Below are positions 36,227 to 47,799 of a stretch of DNA of 64,000 nucleotides, in pieces. Numbering within the stretch: the first letter of the stretch is position 1; every line of letters begins with the position of its first letter. Made by a program: the position numbers and the translations under genes. The stretch is from positions 2,391,037 to 2,455,036 of the forward strand of contig NZ_JAGXFD010000001.1 in assembly GCF_020148005.1 (NCBI RefSeq), in the 5' to 3' direction. Origin of the DNA: Modicisalibacter tunisiensis. GTDB taxonomy: Bacteria > Pseudomonadota > Gammaproteobacteria > Pseudomonadales > Halomonadaceae. The notes under the pieces were generated by a model. The model was not told where the DNA came from and made no database searches. It worked only from the letters and a program-made list of their open reading frames with translations.

Positions 36227-37096
36227 TCAGCCGTTGCCGTGCATGGCGTCATGCAGTTCGGCGGCGAACAGGGTGTTCTCGAGCAGCGAGGCGACCGTCA
36301 TCGGGCCCACGCCGCCGGGCACCGGGGTGATGTAGCTGGCGCGCTCGGCGGCGGGCGCGTATTCGACGTCGCCGACCAGGCTGCCGTCCGGCTGGCGATT
36401 GATGCCCACGTCGATGACGATGGCCCCCGGCTTCACCCACTCGCCCTTGACCAGGCCCGGCACGCCGACCGCGACCACCAGCAGGTCGGCGCGGCGCACG
36501 TGGGCCTCCAGGTCGCGGGTGAAGCGATGGCAGACGGTGGTGGTGCAGCCGGCGAGCATCAGTTCCAAGGCCATCGGCCGGCCCACGATGTTGGAGGCGC
36601 CGACGATGGTGGCGTCGAGGCCGCGTACCGGGATGCCCGATTCCTGGAGCAGGGTCATGACCCCCTTGGGCGTGCACGGGCGCAGCACGGGAAGACGCTG
36701 GGCCAGGCGGCCGAGGTTGTACGGGTGAAAGCCGTCGACGTCCTTGTCCGGGCGGATGCGCTCGAGAATCGGGCGGGCATCCAGATGCCCCGGCAGCGGC
36801 AGCTGGACGAGGATGCCGTCCACCGCCGGGTCGTCGTTGAGGCGGTCGACCAGCGCCTCGAGCTCGGCCTGCGAGGTCTCCGCGGGCAGCGAATGGCGGA
36901 AGGAGAGCAGTCCGGCCTGTTCGCAGGCGCGATGCTTGTTGCGGACATAGACCTCGGATGCCGGATCGTGGCCGACCAATACCACGGCAAGCCCGGGCAC
37001 GCGGGCGCCCTCGCTGCGGCGAGCCTCCACCTGGCGGGCGACCTGTTGTCGGACATGCGCGGCGATGGCCTTGCCATCGATCAATTGGGCGGTCAT
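36227..37096 (-). CDS. folD: Bifunctional methylenetetrahydrofolate dehydrogenase/cyclohydrolase
   Basis: The 289-residue FolD interconverts methylene-, methenyl- and formyl-THF. The active site has Tyr50 and Lys54 in [13 protein letters not shown]; the NADP-binding Rossmann segment is [16 protein letters not shown]. The ATG at 37096 gives [11 protein letters not shown] with a preceding AAGGAA; an ATG at 37180 opens a non-homologous leader. It is separated from luxS by 56 bp. Confidence 0.97.
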   Translation of the reverse strand: MTAQLIDGKAIAAHVRQQVARQVEARRSEGARVPGLAVVLVGHDPASEVYVRNKHRACEQAGLLSFRHSLPAETSQAELEALVDRLNDDPAVDGILVQLPLPGHLDARPILERIRPDKDVDGFHPYNLGRLAQRLPVLRPCTPKGVMTLLQESGIPVRGLDATIVGASNIVGRPMALELMLAGCTTTVCHRFTRDLEAHVRRADLLVVAVGVPGLVKGEWVKPGAIVIDVGINRQPDGSLVGDVEYAPAAERASYITPVPGGVGPMTVASLLENTLFAAELHDAMHGNG

Positions 37097-37212
37097 CGAA
37101 AGTTCCTTTGCTTCGCGGCAATCAGTGATGCAGGAAAAAAGAAGTGACGTCGATTTTCGCATGCAATACCCCGCAGTCAAAGCGCCGGGGGGCAGGTGGT
37201 GATGCTAAGGGC

Positions 37213-37240
37213 TTGACTCGCGGAGGATGTTGCGTAGAAT
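37213..37240 (+). promoter_or_regulatory. Promoter of the tRNA cluster
   Basis: TTGACT (37213-37218), a 16-bp spacer and TAGAAT (37235-37240) lie about 55 bp upstream of tRNA-Pro. They probably drive all four tRNA genes. Confidence 0.65.
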
Positions 37241-37294
37241 ATGCAGCGCTTGACGAGGCCCGGAGGCAAGCGTCAAGGCCGTATGTCTCGCCGG

Positions 37295-37371
37295 CGGGGT
37301 ATAGCGCAGTCTGGTAGCGCGCCTGCTTTGGGAGCAGGATGTCGGGGGTTCAAATCCCTCTACCCCGACCA
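37295..37371 (+). tRNA. tRNA-Pro (anticodon TGG)
   Basis: A 77-nt cloverleaf with encoded CCA. Acceptor CGGGGTA pairs with TACCCCG. The anticodon arm CCTGC-TTTGGGA-GCAGG gives anticodon TGG, and the T-arm contains GGTTCAAATCC. Confidence 0.97.
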
Positions 37372-37446
37372 TCCGCAGGCTGCGACGTCTCGGATGGGTT
37401 GCGTTGCTCGTCGCGGCTGTGGCAGTGGCTGGGCCGTAACAGTTCG

Positions 37447-37523
<77 letters not shown>

Positions 37524-37580
37524 TGCTGCAGTCCGGCGGCAGGCTCTCGGGCAGGGCGTCAAGCGAGTCGACACAACAGT

Positions 37581-37656
37581 GGTGGATGTAGCTCAGTGGT
37601 AGAGCCCCGGATTGTGGCTCCGGTGGTCGTGGGTTCGATCCCCATCATCCACCCCA
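37581..37656 (+). tRNA. tRNA-His (anticodon GTG), copy 1
   Basis: A 76-nt gene including the His-specific extra G at -1, which pairs with C73, and encoded CCA. Acceptor GTGGATG pairs with CATCCAC, and the anticodon loop ATTGTGG gives GTG. Confidence 0.96.
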
Positions 37657-37686
37657 CGTCGACGTCGGCAATGCAGTTCATGAAAT

Positions 37687-37762
37687 GGTGGATGTAGCTC
37701 AGTGGTAGAGCCCCGGATTGTGGCTCCGGTGGTCGTGGGTTCGATCCCCATCATCCACCCCA
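37687..37762 (+). tRNA. tRNA-His (anticodon GTG), copy 2
   Basis: An identical second copy of the His tRNA, 30 bp after the first. The leader TGAAATG directly before it is complementary to the CATTTCA formed by the CCA end and trailer, which extends the acceptor stem in the precursor. Confidence 0.96.
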
Positions 37763-37932
37763 TTTCATTCCTTCCCGATCCTGCAGTCTCGCTCGTTCCT
37801 CGCATGTTCTCCGTTTCCCCGGCGGTTTCTCTCCGGCTCCGGTCGCGATTCGTCGTCAGGTGGCCTGGAGTGTCGGCGAGCCCCTTGCAAAGCTTCGGTA
37901 CAGCCCCCATGTATCGGGGAAAGCGGGCGAAC

Positions 37933-37961
37933 TTGCCAGGTCGCCCCGGGATTCTTAGAAT
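37933..37961 (+). promoter_or_regulatory. Sigma-70 promoter for tig
   Basis: TTGCCA (37933-37938), a 17-bp spacer and TAGAAT (37956-37961) lie 52 bp before the tig ATG. The 37763-38012 gap otherwise holds no visible gene or tRNA. Confidence 0.6.
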
Positions 37962-38012
37962 CCATCTCTTTTGAACGTACTCCAAACAGCCCTAGTCGGT
38001 AGAGGACCATTC

Positions 38013-39365
38013 ATGCAAGTTTCCGTCGAAACGACTTCCCCGATCGAGCGCCGCGTCACGGTACAGGTACCGGCAGAGGAGGTCGATCAGGCTGTCAGCG
38101 AACGTCTTCAGGACACCGCCAAGCGGGTGCGCCTGAACGGTTTCCGTCAGGGCAGGGTGCCGATGGCCGTCGTCAAGCAGCGCTATGGCCGTGACGTGCG
38201 CAACGAGGTGGTTGGCGAAGTGATGCGCCAGCACTACGTGCGCGCGATCACCGAGCACAGCCTCAACCCGGCGGGCTATCCCTCCATCGAGCCGACGGTC
38301 GACGAAGCTGGCAAGGATCTGGAGTTCGTGGCGACGCTCGAGGTCTACCCGCAGGTCGAGCTCAGCAGCATCGAGGGGACCGAGGTGGAGCGCCCGGTCG
38401 CCGAGGTGACCGACGCCGACATCGATCAGATGATCGACACCCTGCGCAAGCAGAACGCCTCCTGGGAGGTCGTCGAGCGCGAGGCCGCCGAGGGCGATCA
38501 GGTCAAGATCGACTTCCAGGGCTTCATCGACGGCGAAGCCTTCGAGGGCGGTCAGGCCGAGGGTCATGATCTGGTGCTGGGCTCCAACAGCTTCATCCCC
38601 GGTTTCGAGGAGCAGCTGATTGGTGCCAAGGCCGGCGACGAGCCCGAGATCAAGGTCACCTTCCCGGAGGACTACCAGGCCGAGCACCTCGCCGGCAAGG
38701 AAGCGACCTTCAAGGTCAAGGTCCATCAGGTCAGCGCCCAGCAGCTGCCCGAGATCGACGACGACTTCATCGCGCGCTTCGGTGTCGAGGGCGGCGATCT
38801 CGAGGCGTTCCGGGCCGAGGTCCGCAAGAACATGGAGCGCGAGATCAAGCAGGCGGTGGACAACCGGGTCAAGCAGCAGGTGCTCGAGGCGCTGCAGCGC
38901 GCCAACGACATCCCGGTCCCGACCTCGCTGATCAGCCAGGAAACCGACGCGCTCAAGCGCCAGGCGGCCCAGCAGTTCGGCCTGGGCGAGGACTTCGACG
39001 TCTCCCAGCTGCCCGACGAGCTGTTCGCCGATCAGGCCAAGAGCCGCGTTCAGGTCGGCCTGCTGCTCGGCCAGGTCATCGAGGACAACGGCCTCGAGGC
39101 CAGCGACGACGAGATCAAGGCCAAGGTCGAGGAGCTGGCCCAGCAGTACCAGCAGCCCGAGCAGGTCATCGAGTACTACCTCAAGGACGAGCAGATGAAG
39201 AATCAGGTCAAGTCTGCCGTGCTCGAGGAGAAGGCGGTTGACAAGCTGCTCGAGCAGGCACAGGTTAAAGACGTCGAAATGTCCTACGAAGAGGCACTCC
39301 AGGCCGCCCAGCAGCAGGGTGGCGAGGGCGACGCCGATGACGAGAAGGCCGACGACCAGGCTTGA
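38013..39365 (+). CDS. tig: Trigger factor, ribosome-associated chaperone
   Basis: This 450-residue chaperone and prolyl isomerase binds nascent chains at the ribosome exit tunnel. The N-terminal ribosome-binding domain contains the signature loop GFRQGRVP (near 45-52). The FKBP-type PPIase domain follows at about 160-245 (DGEAFEGGQAE, FIPGFEEQL), and a long charged helical C-terminal domain ends in an acidic Asp/Glu tail typical of halophiles. The ATG at 38013 gives MQVSVETTS. It precedes clpP-clpX-lon as in E. coli and Pseudomonas. Confidence 0.98.
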   Translation: MQVSVETTSPIERRVTVQVPAEEVDQAVSERLQDTAKRVRLNGFRQGRVPMAVVKQRYGRDVRNEVVGEVMRQHYVRAITEHSLNPAGYPSIEPTVDEAGKDLEFVATLEVYPQVELSSIEGTEVERPVAEVTDADIDQMIDTLRKQNASWEVVEREAAEGDQVKIDFQGFIDGEAFEGGQAEGHDLVLGSNSFIPGFEEQLIGAKAGDEPEIKVTFPEDYQAEHLAGKEATFKVKVHQVSAQQLPEIDDDFIARFGVEGGDLEAFRAEVRKNMEREIKQAVDNRVKQQVLEALQRANDIPVPTSLISQETDALKRQAAQQFGLGEDFDVSQLPDELFADQAKSRVQVGLLLGQVIEDNGLEASDDEIKAKVEELAQQYQQPEQVIEYYLKDEQMKNQVKSAVLEEKAVDKLLEQAQVKDVEMSYEEALQAAQQQGGEGDADDEKADDQA

Positions 39366-39386
39366 GGCCGACAAGCAGGCAGCACG

Positions 39387-39407
39387 GACCCGGCCGAGTG
39401 CCGGGTC
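39387..39407 (+). terminator. Stem-loop downstream of tig
   Basis: GACCCGGC pairs with GCCGGGTC over a CGAGT loop 22 bp after the tig stop. Only a weak T-rich tail (TCTAGT) follows, so it may only partly terminate before clpP. Confidence 0.4.
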
Positions 39408-39477
39408 TCTAGTCACTGCGACTGTCGGTCGGCAAGCCAGGATTATCCCAATCACCGGATGTTAAGGGTGTCACGCA

Positions 39478-40098
39478 ATGGGCAATGAGTTCGATATTCA
39501 AAACGCCGGCGGCCTGGTCCCCATGGTGGTCGAGCAGAGCGCGCGCGGCGAGCGGGCGTACGACATTTACTCCCGCCTGCTCAAGGAGCGTGTAATCTTC
39601 CTGGTGGGTCCGGTGGAAGACTACATGGCGAATCTGGTGGTGGCACAACTGCTGTTCCTCGAGTCCGAGAACCCGGACAAGGACATCCACCTGTACATCA
39701 ATTCGCCCGGTGGCTCGGTGACCGCGGGGCTGTCGATCTACGACACCATGCAGTTCATCAAGCCGGACGTTTCCACCGTCTGCCTGGGGCAGGCGGCCAG
39801 CATGGGGGCGCTGCTGCTCGCCGGTGGCGCCAGGGGCAAGCGTTTCTGCCTGCCGCACTCGCGGATGATGATTCACCAGCCGCTGGGCGGCTATCAGGGC
39901 CAGGCCTCGGATATCGAGATCCACACCAAGGAGATTCTCAATATCCGTCACAAGCTCAATCGCATTCTGGCGGATCACACCGGTCAGGACATCGACACCA
40001 TCGCCAAGGATACCGACCGCGACAATTTCATGGACGGGGAGCAGGCGGTGGCCTATGGCCTGATCGACGAGATGCTGGAGAAGCGGCCGGTATCCTGA
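39478..40098 (+). CDS. clpP: ATP-dependent Clp protease proteolytic subunit
   Basis: This 206-residue serine peptidase forms the ClpXP/ClpAP barrel. The catalytic triad is Ser108 (GQAASMGA), His133 (MIHQP) and Asp182 (DRDNFM), all three offset by -3 from E. coli numbering. The family block [20 protein letters not shown] is present. It sits 67 bp before clpX. Confidence 0.98.
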   Translation: MGNEFDIQNAGGLVPMVVEQSARGERAYDIYSRLLKERVIFLVGPVEDYMANLVVAQLLFLESENPDKDIHLYINSPGGSVTAGLSIYDTMQFIKPDVSTVCLGQAASMGALLLAGGARGKRFCLPHSRMMIHQPLGGYQGQASDIEIHTKEILNIRHKLNRILADHTGQDIDTIAKDTDRDNFMDGEQAVAYGLIDEMLEKRPVS

Positions 40099-40165
40099 TA
40101 GCGTAAATCCAACCCTGCATATCCAGGCGGCCCGCCAGGGGCCGTCGCCGTAAAGAGGTACGCGA

Positions 40166-41443
40166 ATGGCCGACGGCAAAGGCAAGGACGAGGGCAAGCT
40201 GCTGTACTGCTCGTTCTGCGGCAAGAATCAGAACGAGGTACGCAAGCTGATTGCTGGCCCCTCCGTCTACATCTGCGACGAATGTGTCGATCTGTGCAAC
40301 GACATCATTCGCGAGGAAGTCCTCGAGGCCGACGCCGAGGGCGACGAGGATCGCCTGCCGGCTCCGCGCGAGATCCGCGACACCCTCGATGACTACGTGA
40401 TCGGTCAGGATCGCGCCAAGATGGTGCTTTCCGTGGCCGTCTACAATCACTACAAGCGGCTGCGGGCCGGCGGCAAGTCCGACGATGTCGAGCTCGGCAA
40501 GTCGAACATCCTGCTGATCGGGCCGACCGGCAGCGGCAAGACGCTGCTCGCCGAGACGATGGCGAGGCTGCTGAACGTGCCCTTCACCATCGCCGACGCC
40601 ACCACGCTGACCGAGGCGGGCTACGTCGGGGAAGATGTCGAGAACATCATCCAGAAGCTGCTGCAGAAGTGCGACTACGATGTCGAGAAGGCGCAGAAGG
40701 GCATCGTCTACATCGACGAGATCGACAAGATCTCCCGCAAGTCGGACAACCCGTCGATCACCCGTGACGTGTCCGGCGAGGGGGTTCAGCAGGCGCTGCT
40801 CAAGCTGATCGAGGGCACGACGGCCTCGGTGCCGCCCCAGGGCGGGCGCAAGCATCCCCAGCAGGAGTTCCTGCAGGTCGATACCGGCAACATCCTGTTT
40901 ATCGTCGGCGGTGCCTTCGCCGGCCTGGACAAGGTGATCCGCGATCGGGCCGAGAAGGGCGGCATCGGCTTCAATGCCGCCGTCAAGAGCAAGGACTCCG
41001 ATCAGGGGGTCGGCGACATCCTCACCGGCGTGGAGCCGGAGGACCTGGTCAAGTTCGGCCTGATCCCCGAGTTCGTCGGGCGCCTGCCGGTCATCGCGAC
41101 GCTCACCGAGCTCACCGAGGATGCCCTGATCCAGATCCTCACCCAGCCGAAGAACTCGCTGATCAAGCAGTACGCGAAGCTCTTCGAGATGGAGAACGTC
41201 GAGCTCGACTTCCGCGAGGACGCCCTGCGTGCCGTGGCTCGCAAGGCGATGGCGCGCAAGACCGGCGCCCGGGGCCTGCGCTCGATTCTCGAGTCCGTGC
41301 TGCTTGATACCATGTACGAGGTACCTTCGCTGGAAGGCGTGACCAAGGTGGTGATCGACGAGTCGGTGATCGCCGGCGAGAGCGATCCGCTGCTCATCTA
41401 CTCCTCCTCCGAGGAAGGCAAGGTCGCCAACAAGGACGGCTGA
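40166..41443 (+). CDS. clpX: ATP-dependent Clp protease ATPase subunit
   Basis: The 425-residue unfoldase has an N-terminal zinc-binding domain with Cys15, Cys18, Cys37 and Cys40. The AAA+ module has Walker A GPTGSGKT (119-126), the pore loop GYVGED (about 152-157) and Walker [10 protein letters not shown]. The IGF-type loop region that docks ClpP is conserved around [15 protein letters not shown] before the ATG is a good ribosome-binding site. A terminator follows. Confidence 0.98.
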   Translation: MADGKGKDEGKLLYCSFCGKNQNEVRKLIAGPSVYICDECVDLCNDIIREEVLEADAEGDEDRLPAPREIRDTLDDYVIGQDRAKMVLSVAVYNHYKRLRAGGKSDDVELGKSNILLIGPTGSGKTLLAETMARLLNVPFTIADATTLTEAGYVGEDVENIIQKLLQKCDYDVEKAQKGIVYIDEIDKISRKSDNPSITRDVSGEGVQQALLKLIEGTTASVPPQGGRKHPQQEFLQVDTGNILFIVGGAFAGLDKVIRDRAEKGGIGFNAAVKSKDSDQGVGDILTGVEPEDLVKFGLIPEFVGRLPVIATLTELTEDALIQILTQPKNSLIKQYAKLFEMENVELDFREDALRAVARKAMARKTGARGLRSILESVLLDTMYEVPSLEGVTKVVIDESVIAGESDPLLIYSSSEEGKVANKDG

Positions 41444-41462
41444 GTCGAGGCTGTTTCCGAAC

Positions 41463-41485
41463 GGGGGGCCGCCAGGCCCCCTTTT
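41463..41485 (+). terminator. Rho-independent terminator after clpX
   Basis: GGGGGCC pairs with GGCCCCC over a GCCA loop and is followed by TTTT, 20 bp after the clpX stop. Confidence 0.85.
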
Positions 41486-41516
41486 CGTTTCCCGCGTCCC
41501 GGCAGCCGCCGTCCCG

Positions 41517-41546
41517 GTTGCAAAGTGGTCGCGCCGCCCCCATTGT
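41517..41546 (+). promoter_or_regulatory. Sigma-32-like heat-shock promoter for lon
   Basis: GTTGCAAA (41517-41524) resembles the sigma-32 -35 element CTTGAAA, and CCCCATTGT (41538-41546) matches the -10 element CCCCATNT. The 13-bp spacing lies in the known range. It is 62 bp before the lon ATG and downstream of the clpX terminator. Confidence 0.55.
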
Positions 41547-41607
41547 TCATTCCAGCCATGAGCCGCTCAGGCGGCCCAACCATCCGATTCGTGAGGAACT
41601 GCCTGCA

Positions 41608-44016
<2,409 letters not shown>

Positions 44017-44024
44017 GCCGATTT

Positions 44025-44065
44025 AAGCCGTCATGCCGGTGCGAAAAGCCCGGTATGACGGGCTT
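44025..44065 (+). terminator. Hairpin after lon
   Basis: AAGCCGTCATGCCGG (44025-44039) pairs with CCGGTATGACGGGCTT (44050-44065), with one bulged G and one wobble. A short TTT follows. It may be a weak terminator separating lon from hupB. Confidence 0.5.
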
Positions 44066-44081
44066 TGGCGCCGAAGGTTGG

Positions 44082-44111
44082 TTGACAGTCGTTCCTGCAC
44101 GTTGCTATAAA
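44082..44111 (+). promoter_or_regulatory. Sigma-70 promoter for hupB
   Basis: Consensus TTGACA (44082-44087) is followed after 18 bp by TATAAA (44106-44111), 84 bp before the hupB start. This is the best sigma-70 match seen in the window. Confidence 0.75.
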
Positions 44112-44194
44112 TTGCTTTTTGCTGTGATCGTGCAAGGCCACCCGCTAAATCGCGCCGATTTCCAGTAATTTCCGAAACAGTCAAGGGGTGAAGT

Positions 44195-44467
44195 GTGAAT
44201 AAATCCGAGCTGATCGAAGCCATCGCTGCTTCCGCCGATATTCCCAAGGCGGCGGCCGGTCGTGCCCTGGATGCAATGATCGATACCGTGACCGACTCCC
44301 TGAAGAAAGGCGACTCCGTGGCCTTGGTGGGCTTCGGTACCTTCACCGTCAAGGAGCGTGCCGCGCGCACCGGTCGCAATCCGCAAACCGGTCAGCCGAT
44401 CGAGATCAGCGCCGCCAAGGTGCCCAGCTTCAAGGCGGGCAAGGCGCTCAAGGACTCGGTCAACTGA
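44195..44467 (+). CDS. hupB: DNA-binding protein HU-beta
   Basis: This 90-residue nucleoid protein bends and compacts [14 protein letters not shown] opens the helical dimerisation half, and the DNA-contacting arm contains the signature [21 protein letters not shown]. Gene position after lon and before ppiD is conserved across gammaproteobacteria. The start codon is GTG. Confidence 0.97.
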   Translation: MNKSELIEAIAASADIPKAAAGRALDAMIDTVTDSLKKGDSVALVGFGTFTVKERAARTGRNPQTGQPIEISAAKVPSFKAGKALKDSVN

Positions 44468-44583
44468 GTCGCGATTTCCACGGAATGACGCCGGGGACAG
44501 CGGCCAGATCAGTGCGCGGATGATTGATTCGTGATGCTCAGCATCCCTCTTGGGCCCAAAGTGCTTTCCCGGTATCCGTTGTC

Positions 44584-44614
44584 AGGCGTATCGCATCCGC
44601 GATGCGCCTTTTTC
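44584..44614 (+). terminator. Rho-independent terminator between hupB and ppiD
   Basis: AGGCGTATCGC pairs with GCGATGCGCCT (one mismatch), followed by five T residues. It lies about 115 bp after hupB and 40 bp before ppiD, so it probably ends a read-through transcript. Confidence 0.7.
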
Positions 44615-44654
44615 GTTAGTGAACTTGTCGAATAACACTGCATCCGAGGCCAGC

Positions 44655-46490
44655 ATGCTGCAACAAATCCGGGACCGCTCACAGAGCATGATCGCCAAGG
44701 TCATCGTCGGGGCCGTCATCGTCGCGCTCGCCCTCTTCGGTATCGAGTCCCTCGTCAACCTGTTCACGCAAGGCTCCGACAATGTCGCCGAGGTCAATGG
44801 CGAAGGCATCAGCCGGCAGGCGGTGGAGACGGAGGTGCAACGCGCGATTCGCTCCGGCCAGGTGCCGGCGGACCAGGAAAGCGAGGTACGCAAGCAGGTC
44901 ATCGAGCAACTCATCAGCCAGTCGCTGCTCGACCAGTACGCGGCCGATGGCGGCCTTTACCTGTCCGATGGACAGCTCGACCAGGTCATCGTCAATCGCC
45001 CCGAGTTCCAGGATCAGGACGGCAAGTTTTCCGCCGACCTGTTCCGCAACCGGCTGGCCAGTGCCGGCTATACGCCCCTGGCGTTTCGCCGCCAGCTCAA
45101 GCAGGACCTGCAACGCCAGCAGATCCAGCAGGGGCTGGCCGAGAGCGAGTTCCTGCTGCCGTCGGAGCGCCGTCAGCTGGTCGCCCTGCAGAACCAGACG
45201 CGCAGTTTCCGCTACGTGACGCTCACGCCCGATGATCTCGAGCAGCCGGTGACCGTCACCGCTCAGGAAGTCGAGGATTACTATCAGGCGCATCAGGCGC
45301 AGTTCAAGCGTCCCGAGCAGGTTCAGCTGAACTATGTCGTGCTCGACCAGTCGGCGCTGGCCGACGACGTCAAGGTCGATGACGAGGCGCTGCGTCAGGC
45401 CTACGAGCAGCGCAAGAGCGAGGCGCCGCGTCGCATCGCGCACATCATGGTGAGCTTCGGTGATGCGCGTACCCGAGAAGAGGCCAAGGCGCGTCTGGAA
45501 AAGGTGCGTCAGCGTCTCGAGCAGGGCGAGAGCTTCGCCAGGCTGGCCGCCGAGTACTCCGATGACAAGACCACCGCCGACAAGGGCGGCAAGCTGGGGG
45601 TGATCAGTCGCGGCATTTTCGGCAAGGCGTTCGAGGATGCCGCCTTCTCCCTCAAGCCGGGGCAGGTGTCCGGCATCGTGGCCACGGACAATGGCCTGCA
45701 CCTGCTCAAGGCGACGGGCATCGATATCCCCGACTTCGAGTCGATGCGTGACTCGCTGCGCCAGAAGCTGGCCATGCAGAAGGCCGAGGAGCGCTTCAAT
45801 GACAAGGCCCAGCGGCTGATAGACGAGAGCTTCTCCGCCGATGATCTGGCCGGCGTGGCCAAGGATCTGGGGCTCGAGGTGCAGCACAGCGACTGGGTGT
45901 CGCGCGATTCGGCCGATGGCGTGCTGGCCGAGCCGGGCGTGATGAAGGCGGCCTTCAAGCCCGAGGTACTCGAGCAGGGCTACAACAGCGACGTGATCGA
46001 GCTGGACGACCAGCGCCGCCTGGTGCTGCGCGTGACCGACCACCGCCCGGCGACGACGTTGCCGCTGGATGACGTTCGCGACAAGGTGCGCAGCGCGGTG
46101 ACCGCGGAAAAGACCCGCAAGGCCCTGAGCGAGCGTGCCGCCCAGCTGGCGAGTGCGCTCGAGTCCGGCAAGGCGCCGGCGCTGGACTGGCAGAAGGCCG
46201 AGGCGGTGACGCGCCAGCCCCGGAAGGGGGAGGTGCCGCAGGCGATCATCGATCAGGCGTTCCGCCTGCCGCGGCCGAGCGAGGCCGGCCAGCCTGTCTA
46301 TGGTCGAGCGATGCTCGATTCGGACGTGGCACTGATCGCCCTGGATCAGGTGACCACGCCGGAGAGCCAGGACAGCTCGGATCGTCAGTCCGCCCTGGCG
46401 GCGCGACTGGCCGAGCGCCTGCGGGCCCAGGCGGCGATCCAGGGGCTGCTGGAATCCCTGCAGGGCAAGGCGGATGTCGAGCGTCTCTGA
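44655..46490 (+). CDS. ppiD: Periplasmic chaperone/peptidyl-prolyl isomerase PpiD
   Basis: The 611-residue protein is anchored by one N-terminal transmembrane helix (about 13-31, after a short basic cytoplasmic start MLQQIRDRSQ). A SurA-like N-terminal chaperone region follows. The parvulin domain lies at about 259-355, with RRIAHIMVSF, FARLAAEYSDD and GKLGVISRGIFGKAFEDAAF. The C-terminus is a further chaperone region. It assists folding of proteins emerging from SecYEG. The ATG at 44655 was chosen because upstream codons are not PpiD-like. Confidence 0.95.
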   Translation: MLQQIRDRSQSMIAKVIVGAVIVALALFGIESLVNLFTQGSDNVAEVNGEGISRQAVETEVQRAIRSGQVPADQESEVRKQVIEQLISQSLLDQYAADGGLYLSDGQLDQVIVNRPEFQDQDGKFSADLFRNRLASAGYTPLAFRRQLKQDLQRQQIQQGLAESEFLLPSERRQLVALQNQTRSFRYVTLTPDDLEQPVTVTAQEVEDYYQAHQAQFKRPEQVQLNYVVLDQSALADDVKVDDEALRQAYEQRKSEAPRRIAHIMVSFGDARTREEAKARLEKVRQRLEQGESFARLAAEYSDDKTTADKGGKLGVISRGIFGKAFEDAAFSLKPGQVSGIVATDNGLHLLKATGIDIPDFESMRDSLRQKLAMQKAEERFNDKAQRLIDESFSADDLAGVAKDLGLEVQHSDWVSRDSADGVLAEPGVMKAAFKPEVLEQGYNSDVIELDDQRRLVLRVTDHRPATTLPLDDVRDKVRSAVTAEKTRKALSERAAQLASALESGKAPALDWQKAEAVTRQPRKGEVPQAIIDQAFRLPRPSEAGQPVYGRAMLDSDVALIALDQVTTPESQDSSDRQSALAARLAERLRAQAAIQGLLESLQGKADVERL

Positions 46491-46556
46491 TTGGCGCCCT
46501 GTCCGCGTCGTCACCCGGGCGGTGCGCTGAGCTCGCTCGCGCCTGACCACCATTCG

Positions 46557-46583
46557 ACCCCGGCGTTATCGCCGGGGTTTTTT
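46557..46583 (+). terminator. Rho-independent terminator after ppiD
   Basis: ACCCCGGCG pairs with CGCCGGGGT over a TTAT loop, and a run of six T residues follows. Confidence 0.9.
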
Positions 46584-46612
46584 GTGAATGGGCTTCTTGC
46601 TGGCGGGCGTGC

Positions 46613-46909
46613 TCAGGTGAGCGTTTCCAGTAACGTGATGCGCTCGAGGGCATCGCGGCGGTCGCTGCCGCAGACGTCGACATCGAAGGTGAAGTCCCGG
46701 CAGACCGCCGGGCGCCGGGGGTCGCCGAACAGCCGGCACAGGTTGTGCTCGTCCAGCTGCACGCAGCGTACCCCGGCCGGCTTGCCGTCGGGCATGCCGG
46801 GAATCGGGGAGCTGATCGATGGGGCGATGCAGCAGGCGCCGCAGCCGGGGCGGCAGCCGGTGCTCCGCTCGGCCTGCTCGCCGGGCGTTGTGACTGTCGA
46901 GCGACTCAC
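46613..46909 (-). CDS. YkgJ-family Cys-cluster protein
   Basis: This 98-residue protein has the zinc/iron-chelating Cys-cluster pattern CRPGCGACC (Cys19, 23, 26, 27) followed by single Cys residues at 49 (GVRCVQL), 58 (NLCRLFG) and 70 (AVCRDF). The family binds a metal, but its role is unclear. It overlaps the end of queD by 4 bp on the same strand and so belongs to the queuosine operon transcript. Confidence 0.88.
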   Translation of the reverse strand: MSRSTVTTPGEQAERSTGCRPGCGACCIAPSISSPIPGMPDGKPAGVRCVQLDEHNLCRLFGDPRRPAVCRDFTFDVDVCGSDRRDALERITLLETLT

Positions 46910-47799
46910 GGCCCGGCCTCCGCCAGGGCGCCCTTGTCGATCCCCTCGAAGGCCTGCACGCGCACGCGCTGGCCGGGGGCATGATGCCGGGCGACCTGCT
47001 CGGCCAGCCAGCGGGCGATATGCTCGACGGTGGTCGGGGTCGGCAGGATCTCGCAGCGTTCGGCGGGCAGGCGCAGTCGAAAGTGCCCCTGGCGCGAGGT
47101 ATAGCGGATCACCGTGGTTTCGGGCTCGCCAATTGGCTCACCATTTGGCTTGCCGTGCGACCCGCTGTTCGGCGCGTCGTCGGGCTCGCGGTCGTCTGCA
47201 TGCAGCAGGTAGCGATCGTCGAGGCGTTCGCTCCAGTGGCGTTCCAGGTCCGGACGCCGCCGGCCGTCGCACCAGATGTGCAGGCGCGAGCGATGGCCGT
47301 GGGCGATGCGCTGGCAGTTGCCGTCGTGGTGCTTGAGCCCGTGGCTGTAGGTGTAGGCGCCGGCCGCCTCGATCGCCTCGTCGCGCAGCGTGATTTCCAC
47401 GCCGTCGACACGGGGCGGGGCGTGTCGCGTCAGGTATTCACTCAGGTGGGCGGCCAGTCGCTCGCGATCGATGCGGGCCCAGGGGAGCAGGGTGTAGGCC
47501 TGGCGCGGCGCGCGGATCTCCATCGGATAGGGCGTGGTGGTGCGGACCATGAGCCCCTCGCGACAGTCGCTCACCGTGACGCCCGCGGCGGCGGTCGGTA
47601 TCAGCAGGGTATGGTCGGGGCCATCATCGATGACGGCCTTGATCCAGGGCTTGACGGCGCCGAAGTCGAAGAGCATGCCATCCTCGCCGAGCGTGCCGTG
47701 GAGGGCGGCGTCGATGTGCCAGCTGACGCCGATCAGACCGCGCTCGGGGCTCCACAGCGAGGCATCCAGGTGGCTCAGGCCGTTGACGAACAGGGTCAT
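46906..47799 (-). CDS. queD: 6-carboxy-5,6,7,8-tetrahydropterin synthase, long two-domain form
   Basis: This enzyme makes 6-carboxytetrahydropterin from 7,8-dihydroneopterin triphosphate, an early step to preQ0. At 297 residues it is about 2.4 times E. coli QueD. The N-terminal half keeps a DFGAVKPWI...DHTLL segment. The C-terminal half has the catalytic NCQRIAHGH (Cys plus zinc His pair) and SHGLKHHDG, then PTTVEHIARWL and a VRVQAFEG strand. Two pterin-synthase-like halves are therefore joined. A Gly/Asn/Glu-rich linker interrupts the second half. Its ATG overlaps the queE stop (TGATG). Confidence 0.88.
   Translation of the reverse strand: MTLFVNGLSHLDASLWSPERGLIGVSWHIDAALHGTLGEDGMLFDFGAVKPWIKAVIDDGPDHTLLIPTAAAGVTVSDCREGLMVRTTTPYPMEIRAPRQAYTLLPWARIDRERLAAHLSEYLTRHAPPRVDGVEITLRDEAIEAAGAYTYSHGLKHHDGNCQRIAHGHRSRLHIWCDGRRRPDLERHWSERLDDRYLLHADDREPDDAPNSGSHGKPNGEPIGEPETTVIRYTSRQGHFRLRLPAERCEILPTPTTVEHIARWLAEQVARHHAPGQRVRVQAFEGIDKGALAEAGP

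Noticed and set aside
37248-37285. Inverted CTTGACG/CGTCAAG between the tRNA promoter and tRNA-Pro as a second terminator
   Set aside because: It is a short 7-bp stem without a T-run and lies inside the tRNA leader, so termination there is unlikely.
37581-37762. The two identical tRNA-His copies as a CRISPR-like or other repeat array
   Set aside because: Both fold as complete tRNAs with encoded CCA; there are only two units and the spacer is short.
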